A DNA stretch of 51,354 nucleotides from Chloroflexota bacterium (lineage in GTDB: Bacteria > Chloroflexota > Anaerolineae > UBA7937 > B3-Chlor). The notes under the pieces are model-generated. The model saw nothing but the letters and a program-made list of their open reading frames with translations. It did not search any database and was not told the DNA's origin. The translations under genes and the position numbers were made by a program. Location of the stretch: positions 1-51,354 of the forward strand of contig JAUWLF010000020.1 of assembly GCA_030613785.1 (NCBI GenBank), in the 5' to 3' direction. Shown in pieces: positions 17,727 through 26,734 of this stretch (position 1 is its first letter; the number at the start of each line of letters is the position of its first letter).

Positions 17727-19136
17727 ATGCTCGCCCGCATGGACAACAGAATCTCAGCCCTCCTCTTGTTGAGCGACCTTACCCTGACGGCATTCGCCCT
17801 CTATCTGGCTGATCTTGTGCGGCATCAGGTGCAACTTGGTAAGCCGATAGGACCGGGTCAAGTCTACCTCACCCTCGATGTCTACTTGATTGTCCTCGTC
17901 TTGTGGCTTGTTGGGTTTCGAGCTCCCAAGGTGTACGGTCACAGAAGACTGGCCGACTTCTCTGCCGAACTGAAGGGAGTACTTGTCGCCGTTTCCCTTG
18001 GCGGCATAATGCTGGCCAGTATCTTCTACCTAACTCACAACGATGATTTCTCACGGTTACTTCTTGTCTACTTCTTGGTCTTGGACGTAGTTTTGCTCAT
18101 CGGCTTCCGCCTCATCGCCCGCGCTGTCTGGGATTGGCTGAGGGCTCGTGGGCACATGACCAGAACGGTTCTGGTTGCTGGCACAGGGCGCATGGGGCAA
18201 GAAGCGGGGAGGGCAGTGCTCAAGCACGGGTGGATGGGATTGGAGTTGCGTGGCTTCGCGGGCGATGACGCAGACAGTCGCCATCTCCCTGGTCCCGTGC
18301 TAGGACGCCTCGAGGAGATTGCGGAGGTTGTTGGGCAGCACAAGATCGACGACGTGGTTGTTGCTATGTCCTACGATCATCGGCAAGCCATCGTAGACAC
18401 CGTGCGGCGGCTGCGCAACATACCCGTGAAGATTGAACTGGTCCCTGATATTCTCGATATTGCCTTGACAAAGGCGAGGGTCTACGATCTTGATGGGCTG
18501 CCTCTGATCGGGGTACGTGGGCCCGTCATGGGTGCTGTCGACCGGCTGGAGAAGCGAGTGTTTGACTTGCTTGTAGCGGCTCTCTCTGCCGTGGTATTCC
18601 TTCCAGTGATGGTGATCGTAGCACTATTGATCAAGCTGGATTCGCCAGGTCCAGTGTTTTTCACACAGAGGCGGATTGGCGAGAACGGGAAGCCTTTCAA
18701 GATCTACAAGTTCAGAAGCATGGTGGTAGACGCCGAAGAACGTCTCAAGGAAGTACTGGGGCACACCGGGCTCGTTGAGCCTGTCCTCAAGATTAAGAAA
18801 GACCCGAGGGTGACACGGGTCGGCAGGATGCTGCGCCGTACGAGTTTGGATGAACTACCACAGCTATTCAATGTGGTCAAGGGAGAAATGAGCTTGGTGG
18901 GACCGCGACCGGAAGAGAAACGAATAGTCGAGATGTATGACACTTGGCATCGCCAGAGATTGGTGATCAAACCGGGGATGACGGGGCCCATGCAAGTCAA
19001 GGGCCGGGCAAACCTCTCACTCGACGAGAGGGTGGAACTTGAACTGGCTTACATTGCCAACTACTCGCTCTTGGGGGACATCAGCATAATCCTGGCCACG
19101 ATCCCTGCGGTCATATCGGGAAGGGGATCATACTGA
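17727..19136 (+). CDS. Polyprenyl-phosphate sugar-phosphate transferase (WbaP/exopolysaccharide initiating type)
   Basis: A 469-aa membrane enzyme that starts glycan synthesis by transferring a sugar-1-phosphate from a nucleotide sugar to undecaprenyl phosphate. Order of parts: four N-terminal helices (about 10-125), a Rossmann-like CoA_binding_3 domain with AGTGRMGQ (151-158), and a catalytic domain from KRVFDLLVAAL (276) with a re-entrant hydrophobic segment. The conserved IYKFRSM, RRTSLDELPQ (catalytic Asp375-Glu376) and MSLVGPRPE are all present, as is the C-terminal PGMTGPMQVKGR. ATG 17727 follows GGGAGG. It is the expected first step for the flippase and polymerase genes of this locus. 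The sugar could be Glc, Gal or GlcNAc/GalNAc; the sequence alone does not say. Confidence 0.92.
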   Translation: MLARMDNRISALLLLSDLTLTAFALYLADLVRHQVQLGKPIGPGQVYLTLDVYLIVLVLWLVGFRAPKVYGHRRLADFSAELKGVLVAVSLGGIMLASIFYLTHNDDFSRLLLVYFLVLDVVLLIGFRLIARAVWDWLRARGHMTRTVLVAGTGRMGQEAGRAVLKHGWMGLELRGFAGDDADSRHLPGPVLGRLEEIAEVVGQHKIDDVVVAMSYDHRQAIVDTVRRLRNIPVKIELVPDILDIALTKARVYDLDGLPLIGVRGPVMGAVDRLEKRVFDLLVAALSAVVFLPVMVIVALLIKLDSPGPVFFTQRRIGENGKPFKIYKFRSMVVDAEERLKEVLGHTGLVEPVLKIKKDPRVTRVGRMLRRTSLDELPQLFNVVKGEMSLVGPRPEEKRIVEMYDTWHRQRLVIKPGMTGPMQVKGRANLSLDERVELELAYIANYSLLGDISIILATIPAVISGRGSY

Positions 19137-19268
19137 TGAAGCAATACCCTTCTGCGATGGTCCGTCTTGCGCACTGGGCCACATTTGGTCGAGTGACTGT
19201 TAGGAGAGGCTGACCTACCCTGTGGAAGCCGGCTCGCTTTGACCGATTCAAGCGGAGCCAAGAGACGA

Positions 19269-19288
19269 ATCCACCGAGTCTGGTGGAT
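19269..19288. repeat. 7-bp inverted repeat ahead of GT4 gene
   Basis: ATCCACC and GGTGGAT form a perfect 7-bp stem around a 6-nt loop in the 225-bp spacer between the initiating transferase and the next GT gene. No U-run follows. It may be a leader hairpin or an operator; no further evidence is visible. Confidence 0.35.
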
Positions 19289-19361
19289 GGAGACTTGCAC
19301 CGGAGGCCACAGTCGTGGCAGTCCCATCTGATTCGAACTCAACTACGTCGAAGAGGATTCA

Positions 19362-20684
19362 ATGAGAGTTCTGCACGTGATACAGCGTTACTGGCCGTGC
19401 ATAGGTGGCGCGGAGCGATACCTTCAAGAGGTATCTGAGAGACTTGTCCGCGAAGGTCACGAAGTAACCGTCTACACCACCGACGCTCGGGACTTGGAGT
19501 ACTTCTGGAATGCTGAGAAGGCAGCGATGCCAATCGGCGAAGAGGTTCACAACGGCGTTCGCATTTGTCGCTTCCCCGTTCGGCACATGCCTGGCTCCCG
19601 CATTCTCTATCCTGCTGTCAGACGCCTTCTCGCCCTCGTGTCATCTCTGCCCTTGGATGTAACGCCGTTTCTCTTCTCCCTGTCTGGCCTGACTCCTCGC
19701 GTGCCGGCGCTGGCCAGACACCTGCAGGGCCTTGAAGACGAATTCGATATCGTCGGAGCCATGACCATCTGTTTCGAAAGCATCATCCTCCCTGCGCTTT
19801 GCTTCGCTCAAGCAAGAGGGGTACCCTTCGTCCTGTATCCCCTGATCCACCTTGGCGAGGGCGAAGGCAGCGACTTGAGACGATACTACACGATGCAACA
19901 CCAGCTAGAACTGGCACGAAGAAGCGACATGGTCTTTGCTCTAACTCAACTGGAGAAGGATTTCCTTGCCAGCAGTGGTGTGACATCTCAAAGGATCGTC
20001 AAGGCGCCAGCAGGGGTGACTCCTGGCCAGGTCGAAGGAGGAGATGCGGCGAGGTTCAGACAGAGACACAGCATCGTGGGCCCCATAGCCTTCACATTGG
20101 GCACCGCCGCCTTTGACAAGGGGACCGTGCATACAGTCGAGGCCATGCGGAGGCTGTGGGCGAACGGGCAAGAATGTACACTGGTTATAGCTGGCTCTGT
20201 CATGGACCAGTTCCAGTCCTATTACGACAGGCTGCCCCCAGAGACCAGGAGGAAGTGCCGCCTTCTGGGTCAACTCAGCGAAGAGGAGAAAGCAGATCTT
20301 CTCGCGGCCGGTGACATCTTCGTCATGCCCTCTCGAACTGAATCTCTCGGAATCGTGTATCTGGAGGCATGGTTGTGCGAGAAACCGGTCATTGGGGCTC
20401 GATGTGGTGGCGTTTCGGAGCTCATAAACGATGGCGAGGACGGTTTTCTTGTAGCTTTCGGAGATGTAGAAACTCTTGTGAACCGGATTGACACCCTTCT
20501 CGCAAGAAGCGACCTGGCGCAGGGATTCGGGGCCAGAGGACGACAAAAAGTGATGAAATCCTTTCTTTGGGACAAAGCATATGAGGAGATAAGACGTGTC
20601 TATCTCCAGTTTGACACGCTGCGAAGATGCGAGATGACACACGATGCGCGTTCTGCAAGTAGTTCACCGATTCACCCCTCATAG
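19362..20684 (+). CDS. GT4 glycosyltransferase
   Basis: A 440-aa GT-B enzyme. It begins MRVLHVIQRYWPCIGGAERY with the glycine-rich acceptor loop of family GT4. The donor domain contains FTLGTAAFDKGTVHTVEAM and then VMPSRTESLGIVYLEAW, whose spaced glutamates bind the nucleotide sugar, and CGGVSELINDGEDGFLVAFGD. ATG 19362 follows AAGAGGA. It overlaps the next GT4 gene by 41 bp. A cytosolic role in extending the lipid-linked glycan is inferred from the locus; no sugar assignment is possible. Confidence 0.88.
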   Translation: MRVLHVIQRYWPCIGGAERYLQEVSERLVREGHEVTVYTTDARDLEYFWNAEKAAMPIGEEVHNGVRICRFPVRHMPGSRILYPAVRRLLALVSSLPLDVTPFLFSLSGLTPRVPALARHLQGLEDEFDIVGAMTICFESIILPALCFAQARGVPFVLYPLIHLGEGEGSDLRRYYTMQHQLELARRSDMVFALTQLEKDFLASSGVTSQRIVKAPAGVTPGQVEGGDAARFRQRHSIVGPIAFTLGTAAFDKGTVHTVEAMRRLWANGQECTLVIAGSVMDQFQSYYDRLPPETRRKCRLLGQLSEEEKADLLAAGDIFVMPSRTESLGIVYLEAWLCEKPVIGARCGGVSELINDGEDGFLVAFGDVETLVNRIDTLLARSDLAQGFGARGRQKVMKSFLWDKAYEEIRRVYLQFDTLRRCEMTHDARSASSSPIHPS

Positions 20685-22020
20685 CATAGGAGGGACAGAA
20701 GTATATACAGACACATTGGCCAAGGAGTTGAGCCATCGTGGACACCGAGTGAGCGTATTCTGTCGTCGTGACGTCCATCAAGGCCAGCATGGTGACCTCG
20801 TCCGTTCGGAACGCGAGAGGCTGACGGTGTACGAGGTGCTGTGTCGGCGCGATAAGTTCAATCCGCTATCGCTTTTCTTTTCGACGTTCGTCAACCGCTT
20901 TGTCGAAGACGCCTTTGCCAAGGTGCTCTCCCAAGAAAAGCCCCACTTGGTGCACTTCCAGCATTTGACAGATCTCTCCACGAACCTGTTGCGAATGGCA
21001 CATCAGCGAGGGCTCCCAACAGTGTGGACGATCCATGACTACTGGGCTACCTGTGCCAATTGCCAACTGGTGACGCCTGACAGGGAGAGCTGCGATGGGC
21101 CCAGGCTTTGGATCAATTGCGCACATTGTGGGTCCAGTGTGCTGAGCGCCCCGGGATTGAAGGCCTTTGCACCTTTGATCGCACCGCTCTTCGCCTATAG
21201 AGCACTCAAGATCAGACAGGCGTCCGAAGCCGCGGATCTGATGATCTTTCCCTCGTCATGTGTGCGGGAGTTCTTCGCAGCCAGTAGGATGGCTAACGGG
21301 AGAAGTCGCACGGTCGTCCCTGGCATCAACACGGCTGGCATGGTCGCACATCGAAGTGAGAAGTCGGTTCCCGGATTGCACCTAGCCTATCTGGGAAGCA
21401 TTGCTTGGCAAAAGGGCGTGCATGTCCTGGTGGAGGCCCTCCAAACTATCCATCCGGACCGAGTTCGATTGTCCATACATGGTGATCAATCCGGCTTCCC
21501 TGCGTACACGGATCAGCTACGCGCCGCCGCCGGAAAGGCAAGAATTACGTTTGACGGCCCGTTCAGGCGCGACCAGCTATGGGGCCTGCTGGCCGATGTA
21601 GATCTAGTGGTTGTGCCCTCCCTTTGGCCCGAGACATCTTGTCTGGTGGCACAAGAAGCACTTGCCGCGGGTGTGCCGGTGATCGCCTCTCGTATTGGAG
21701 CGCTTCCTGAGAGGGTGCAGGATGGGACAAATGGGTTGCTCTTTCCAGCCAATGATTCTCTGTCGTTGTCGCAAATCGTGGCGAGGCTGTTGGAGGTTCC
21801 TTCACTCTTGGAGAGCCTGCGGCGAGGCATCAGGCCGGTCAGGAGCATACAGCAGCACGCGGATGAGATGGAGGTCATCTACCGAGAGATCACCGGAGGG
21901 GCCAGGGTAGGTGGTCACCGGGCAGAAGTGGAAGCGGGAGGCGGCCAACAACCTCCTCGGCATCCGCCAGGAGAGCGTCAGTTGCACTTTCGGGAGGTGA
22001 GCATTGGGTTGCCAAGATGA
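20644..22020 (+). CDS. GT4 glycosyltransferase
   Basis: A 458-aa GT-B enzyme starting MRVLQVVHRFTPHSIGGTEV. The donor domain carries HLAYLGSIAWQKGVHVLVEA and VPSLWPETSCLVAQEALAAG, then GALPERVQDGTNGLLFPAND. Between the acceptor helices is a cysteine-bearing segment (ATCANCQL, DRESCDGP, NCAHCG) often seen in a GT4 subgroup and able to bind zinc or form a structural loop. Its start lies 41 bp inside the upstream gene and its end overlaps the TTG start of the next gene, so the three GTs are probably translated in a coupled way. Confidence 0.87.
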   Translation: MRVLQVVHRFTPHSIGGTEVYTDTLAKELSHRGHRVSVFCRRDVHQGQHGDLVRSERERLTVYEVLCRRDKFNPLSLFFSTFVNRFVEDAFAKVLSQEKPHLVHFQHLTDLSTNLLRMAHQRGLPTVWTIHDYWATCANCQLVTPDRESCDGPRLWINCAHCGSSVLSAPGLKAFAPLIAPLFAYRALKIRQASEAADLMIFPSSCVREFFAASRMANGRSRTVVPGINTAGMVAHRSEKSVPGLHLAYLGSIAWQKGVHVLVEALQTIHPDRVRLSIHGDQSGFPAYTDQLRAAAGKARITFDGPFRRDQLWGLLADVDLVVVPSLWPETSCLVAQEALAAGVPVIASRIGALPERVQDGTNGLLFPANDSLSLSQIVARLLEVPSLLESLRRGIRPVRSIQQHADEMEVIYREITGGARVGGHRAEVEAGGGQQPPRHPPGERQLHFREVSIGLPR

Positions 22021-23812
22021 CAAATCCAATGTCAGAGTACTAATGTTCTCGGGAGATTTTCTCCCCTTTCCTGGTCTTCCCGTGTCTGGAGCGGGGCTGA
22101 GATTCTGGGGTTTGGCCAAGGGTCTCGAGGCGAGAGGTCACACGGTGACACTGCTGATGCCCCGGGAGTCCTTGGCAAGCTTCGATTCTCATTTCAAAGA
22201 CTTGCAGGAGCACACCTTCACTCCAGAGACCGTGGGTTCCAAGATCGAAGAGGCTTCGCCCGACGTGATCGTGCTACAGCACTGGTCTCTCGCGAAAACG
22301 CTGCCGGCTACTGAGATACCTTTGGTCATTGATCTCCATGGTCCTCTTCTCCTTGAGACATTCTTCCAAGGCAGGCAGGATCTGGCAGCGTTGGAGAGAG
22401 AAAAGGTCGAGGCGCTGAGTAGAGCGGACTTTCTGACTTGCGCTGGGGAGGTACAACGAAAGTACTTCTATTCCTGGATGCTGCTCAGCGGCTTCAACTT
22501 GAGGGAAGAGCGCGTGGCAACGATCCCCGTTTCCCTCTCGCCGGACCTACCCGAGCACAAGGCTCAAGGGGAGATCACATTCGTATTCGGCGGGATGTTC
22601 CTGCCCTGGCAAGACCCAACCTTTGCCCTCGATGTGGTGGTACGTCGTCTGGAGAGAAGAGGCGAGGGGATGCTCAAGTTCTTCGCCGGAGCCCACCCTT
22701 TCGTCAACCTTCCTCCAGGCGAGTTTCCAGCCTTGGCGCGGCGACTAGCCCGCAGCGAACGGGTCATAATGCCGGGACTGATCCCTCATTCTCAACTCAT
22801 TGATGAATACAGATCAGCTCACGTGGCTGTTGACGTCATGGCTCAAAACCCAGAGAGGGAGTTGGCATTCAGCACCAGAACGGTGGAGTATCTATGGTGT
22901 GGCCTGCCCGTCATTCACCACAATTATTCTGAGCTCTCCCCCTACATCAAGGAATACCAAGCCGGTTGGGTAGTAGATCCAACGGACGAGGCGATGATCA
23001 GAGATGCTATCGATGAGATATTCAATGACACCGATCTCGTTCAACGCTTCAGTCGCAACGCTCAGAGGCTGGTGAGGGAAAGACTGACTTGGGACAAGAC
23101 GATCGATCCCTTGGATCGATTCTGTCGGAATCCCGTGAAGAGAGCCGAACGCAAATCCGCTGGGGCCCCGTCCTCGCTACTGATAGAGATCCAGAGGGAG
23201 ACTCGCAGAATAGGCTTCGAGAACAGTGTTCTTAGGGAGCGTGTTCATCGACAGGACCGCACCCTCCAGACAATCATGCAAGAGACCGCTCGGCGACGCA
23301 GAAGGGCCATGTATCGCTTGCTAGCCAGGCTAAGAAATCTCGCCAAGGCGATGCTGGGCACAGACAAGCCGATCTTGCTGGACGCGGGAGAAGCGAAGGT
23401 GCTACCGGAGTTGCTGGGCACTCGACGCTATGGACAGAGTTTTGTGGCCAGCCGAGACAACCTCTGTCGCATCGATGTCTTGTTCGCGACCTATCCTCGA
23501 GTCAATACGCAGGACATACACTTCCACCTGGAAGAACAGCCCTCGCAGCAGGATGATATTGTCACCTTGAAAGTCAATGCTGCCGAGATCCAAGACTGGC
23601 ACTTTCACCCCTTCCGGTTTGCTCCGCTGGCCGATTCGGCTGGGAAGAGATATCTGTTTTCCCTCGACTCTCCTCTCTCTGTGGAAGGAGATGCCGTGAC
23701 CGTCTGGAGCTATGTCGAACGAACTACAGCGGACACAGTGCGGTATGAGAATGGGAAACCAGTGGACGGGCAACTGGTCTTCGAGGTCCGCTACTCCCCT
23801 GAAGGATGCTGA
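22004..23812 (+). CDS. GT4-like glycosyltransferase fused to coiled coil and beta-sandwich domain
   Basis: 602 aa. I accept the TTG start at 22004 because a strong GGGAGGTGA lies six bases upstream and the frame runs straight into VRVLMFSGDFLPFPGLPVSG. The first ~385 residues are a GT-B enzyme (FVFGGMFLPWQDPTFALDVV; STRTVEYLWCGLPVIHH; AGWVVDPTDEAMI). After residue ~390 comes a charged helical segment (IQRETRRIGFENSVLRERV ... ARRRRRAMYRLLARL) likely to be coiled coil. The final ~140 residues (GQSFVASRDNLCRIDVLFAT onward) form a beta-rich domain also found appended to other surface-glycan proteins. The fusion suggests tethering of the transferase to a complex or polymer (inferred). It is the last + strand gene of the locus. 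Confidence 0.82.
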   Translation: MGCQDDKSNVRVLMFSGDFLPFPGLPVSGAGLRFWGLAKGLEARGHTVTLLMPRESLASFDSHFKDLQEHTFTPETVGSKIEEASPDVIVLQHWSLAKTLPATEIPLVIDLHGPLLLETFFQGRQDLAALEREKVEALSRADFLTCAGEVQRKYFYSWMLLSGFNLREERVATIPVSLSPDLPEHKAQGEITFVFGGMFLPWQDPTFALDVVVRRLERRGEGMLKFFAGAHPFVNLPPGEFPALARRLARSERVIMPGLIPHSQLIDEYRSAHVAVDVMAQNPERELAFSTRTVEYLWCGLPVIHHNYSELSPYIKEYQAGWVVDPTDEAMIRDAIDEIFNDTDLVQRFSRNAQRLVRERLTWDKTIDPLDRFCRNPVKRAERKSAGAPSSLLIEIQRETRRIGFENSVLRERVHRQDRTLQTIMQETARRRRRAMYRLLARLRNLAKAMLGTDKPILLDAGEAKVLPELLGTRRYGQSFVASRDNLCRIDVLFATYPRVNTQDIHFHLEEQPSQQDDIVTLKVNAAEIQDWHFHPFRFAPLADSAGKRYLFSLDSPLSVEGDAVTVWSYVERTTADTVRYENGKPVDGQLVFEVRYSPEGC

Positions 23813-23854
23813 ACCCAGTTTGAGGCGGTCTCTTCCTGTCGGATCTCGCGGTGA

Positions 23855-24682
23855 TCACACTTGCTCGGCGAAGCGTTTGCTGTACCGACCGAAGATCGCC
23901 CAGCCAAGGACCAGAAAACCCACTGCTGTCAACATCGTACGCCCAAAGAAGTCCCAGGCTGGCGCAGCGGGCAGTGCCCCGTCGATTGTTCCGTAGAGGA
24001 TCAGACGGTAAGAAGCGATGATGGACGCCATAGGGTTGAGGATGTAGACCCAACGTTGAACATCGACCGTCAATCCCAGGAAGGAATAGCTGGATGGCAG
24101 GGCCTCTAGGGGGTAGAATACTGGAGTCAGGAAAAACCAGGCAAAGAGCAGCACGTCCATGATCATGGGCGTATCCCGATAGAACACGTTCAGGGTAGAT
24201 AGAAGGAAGGCCAGTCCTACGACGAAGATCAGTTGGGTTGCTATCACCAGGGGTAGCAATAGGGCGTAACGGGTCAAGCCAATCCTGAACACAAACAACA
24301 TCGCGAAGAGGACCAGCAGCGCCAACAAGAAGTTGACGAAGTTTGACAACACCATCGCTAGAGGCAATACTTCCTTGGGGAAGTATACTTTCTTAATCAG
24401 GTCTGCGTAGTTGACGATGCTGTGAACGCCGCCCATGACAGAGCCCGCGAAGAAGTTCCAGGGCAGCAGACCGCAAAGGAGAAATACCGGGAACTGTCTA
24501 ACATTGGTGACAGGAATCATCACAGTGAAGACAGCAGTCAAGACCACCATCATCATAAGAGGGTTGAGTAGAGTCCAGAAGAACCCGAGGGCGGAGTTCT
24601 TGTAGCGGACCTTGAGCTCCTTGACTACCAGATTCCAAATCAGCTCACGGTATCCCACCAACTCCACGCATCTTTGCCACAT
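23855..24682 (-). CDS. Polysaccharide ABC transporter permease (Wzm-like)
   Basis: A 275-aa integral membrane protein with six helices. The N-terminal RELIWNLVVKELKVRYKNS and GFFWTLLNPLMMMVVLTAVF segments are diagnostic of ABC-2 permeases for O-antigen, teichoic acid or capsule export. ATG 24682 is preceded by AGAGG at good spacing. A 64-bp gap separates it from the GT4 gene transcribed ahead of it. No ATPase (Wzt/TagH) is encoded next to it, although such permeases normally have one in the same operon. Export of a GT4-made glycan is inferred from adjacency. Its 3' end faces the + strand locus 42 bp away, and no terminator hairpin is obvious between them. Confidence 0.9.
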   Translation of the reverse strand: MWQRCVELVGYRELIWNLVVKELKVRYKNSALGFFWTLLNPLMMMVVLTAVFTVMIPVTNVRQFPVFLLCGLLPWNFFAGSVMGGVHSIVNYADLIKKVYFPKEVLPLAMVLSNFVNFLLALLVLFAMLFVFRIGLTRYALLLPLVIATQLIFVVGLAFLLSTLNVFYRDTPMIMDVLLFAWFFLTPVFYPLEALPSSYSFLGLTVDVQRWVYILNPMASIIASYRLILYGTIDGALPAAPAWDFFGRTMLTAVGFLVLGWAIFGRYSKRFAEQV

Positions 24683-24746
24683 CAGGCGCCTCTATCGGAT
24701 GCTCTCAGTCCAAGTCAACACTCTGTCCACTGCCAGGGGCGGGGAC

Positions 24747-25961
24747 TCAGTTCAAGTCTCGGCAGCAGGTATCATATATCTGGACGATCTTCCTCCCTGC
24801 AGCTTCCCACGAAAACCTGTTGATGGCTCTCTCCCGCAGATTACTCCCGATCCTGGCTGCCTGTTCGGGATTGTCGAGGGCGAAAGCTATGCCTTCGGCC
24901 AGGGATAGGGGGTCGCCAAGAGTGGCAAAGATACCGTCTTTATCCAGATACTCGCGAGCGACAGGTGTGTCAAAGGTCACCGTAGGTATAGCCATGGCCA
25001 TATATGTGGGCAGCTTGCCCTGGCCCTCGGTGGCCGATATCTTTGCAGACACAGCTACGTCGCCCACGGCCAAGAACTGACGGGCCTCGGAATAGGGGAT
25101 CTGTCCCGTGAATGTGATCTCCTTGGCGATTCCCAGCTCTTCCGCCATCGCCTGGTAGTGCTCCACCCAAGGATATCCCATTATGACCGCGTGCACTTTG
25201 CTCCGTGTGGTCAACAAATGGGCAAGGGCACGCATCAGCAAGCTCGTTCCTTGGTGTTCCGCCAACAGACCCAAATAGACTATCACCTTGTGATCCTCGG
25301 GTATCCCGAACCGTCGCTTCACACGCAGCTTCTCCGCTTCGGTGCCGTACGGGGCAAAGGTATCAGCATTCACGCAATCTGGGACTAGGTACATCTTGCC
25401 ATTCCCCACGCCAAAAGCTGTGCTCAGCAAATCATGGGCGTGACGAGAACTCACGATGATCGCTCCCGGCAGGCGGTTGATGCGGCGCTCCAAGTGCAAC
25501 ATGAAAGGGTAGAAGGGACTGTCGACTCGCAGGAAACCGTGGTCAACCATCTCGCTTGTGAGGCTGCCCTGAAAATCGAAGATCAAGGGTACCCGGCGAA
25601 GCAAGCTGACCGGGTAGCCGATCAGAGCTCCCTCGTGTAGATGAGCGTGAATGACATCAGGCTTCCACCGCCAAGCAACACTCAGCGATGTATAGGACAG
25701 TAGCATGTCCAAGGCGATCTTGTAGTGCGATGATCCCACCTCCTGGCCTTTCCGCCAGGGGATCTTCGTCGTGCGCGCGATGGACATACCTGCGACGTCC
25801 CGGCCGGTATGATAGGTGCATATCTTGACCTCGTGGCCCATTCGCCTCAGCTCGACGGCCTCTTCCAGAATCCGGACATGACAGCCGTAGTCTGCAAAGA
25901 AAGAAGTGGGCGCCAACATCAAGACCCTGTACGGTCTCAGACTATGGTCTCCTTCACACAC
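24747..25961 (-). CDS. GT4 glycosyltransferase
   Basis: A 404-aa GT-B enzyme. The N-terminus contains LMLAPTSFFADYGCHVRILEE, the acceptor loop. The donor half has IVYLGLLAEHQGTSLLMRAL and SATEGQGKLPTYMAMAIPTV, where the expected E-x7-E motif is altered around EGQGKLPTYM, a substitution known in some GT4 subgroups. The GTG at 25961 has no convincing ribosome site, so the start could lie elsewhere near the N-terminus. It is followed by the ABC permease gene and probably supplies part of its cargo (inferred). Confidence 0.85.
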   Translation of the reverse strand: MCEGDHSLRPYRVLMLAPTSFFADYGCHVRILEEAVELRRMGHEVKICTYHTGRDVAGMSIARTTKIPWRKGQEVGSSHYKIALDMLLSYTSLSVAWRWKPDVIHAHLHEGALIGYPVSLLRRVPLIFDFQGSLTSEMVDHGFLRVDSPFYPFMLHLERRINRLPGAIIVSSRHAHDLLSTAFGVGNGKMYLVPDCVNADTFAPYGTEAEKLRVKRRFGIPEDHKVIVYLGLLAEHQGTSLLMRALAHLLTTRSKVHAVIMGYPWVEHYQAMAEELGIAKEITFTGQIPYSEARQFLAVGDVAVSAKISATEGQGKLPTYMAMAIPTVTFDTPVAREYLDKDGIFATLGDPLSLAEGIAFALDNPEQAARIGSNLRERAINRFSWEAAGRKIVQIYDTCCRDLN

Positions 25962-26734
25962 TGGGAGCAGTTATCCAGCCGGTTCGTAGTCCGTGCCTGC
26001 TTCCAGTTAACAGCCTCCGGTCCCCTCGAGTGACCTACCGCTGAAGGAGAGAGACGCGAGAGCCTCCCCTTCCGTTGGATGCTTGAGGTGGCCAGTTGCG
26101 TTGACCGCAAACCGCCTATGGTCCCTTCAGCGCGGCCCGCCCCTCGGTGGCCTTTCGACGGCTCGGTCGCTCGAACTCACCTGGGCGCGACGTGAGGCTT
26201 TGCTCATGGATTGACTCTGGAAACATGATACGTCGTCTCCCTTGAAAAGGCAAGGAAAAGCTGCAACTGGCTATGATCGGGAACGGTTGCGGGATGCTCG
26301 CCCTTTCTCTCACTGAACTGCCAATCTCTGAGACGAGCAAGGCCCTGGCGTTTCGGAGGCCCATGTACAACTCGGCGCTGGGACTTGCGGGAGCCATGAC
26401 AGGGCGGGCTCACCAGGCTTGTACGCGGAACATCCCATAGCCTTTCCCAAGTCTGCCCCGCGTTGACAGCCCGCTTCGCTTGTGCTATACTGTGTTGACA
26501 CGGTGCGAGGGGAGCACCCCCACAACATCCATACCTTCGACCAGGCTCGCCTTGCATATCGGGTGGGCCTTTCTGTGTTGTGGCGGAGAAGTCCAGCTCA
26601 ACGTCACACGCGACGTGGCAAAGCCCGCCTGAAGCGCTCGCCCAGGACAATGCGGATGTGTGTCGGACTGAATGACACGCATTCTCACAAGTCGCGCGAG
26701 GTGAGTTGTCAACAAGGGAAGGAGGAAGGTTCCC
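25962..26734. other. 773-bp intergenic region containing a promoter and long leader
   Basis: No frame here has a convincing start, ribosome site or homology. The open frames on the minus strand run antisense into the decarboxylase gene. The right half contains the promoter at 26463-26491 and about 235 nt of transcribed leader. The left half is the presumed control region of the minus-strand GT4/permease pair, but I see no clear promoter in it. Confidence 0.5.
26463..26491 (+). promoter_or_regulatory. Strong sigma-70-type promoter ahead of decarboxylase-family gene
   Basis: TTGACA (26463-26468), a 17-bp spacer, then TATACT (26486-26491), with TGC directly upstream making an extended -10. This is nearly consensus. 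Transcription would begin near 26498, leaving about 235 nt before the GTG at 26735. Confidence 0.75.
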
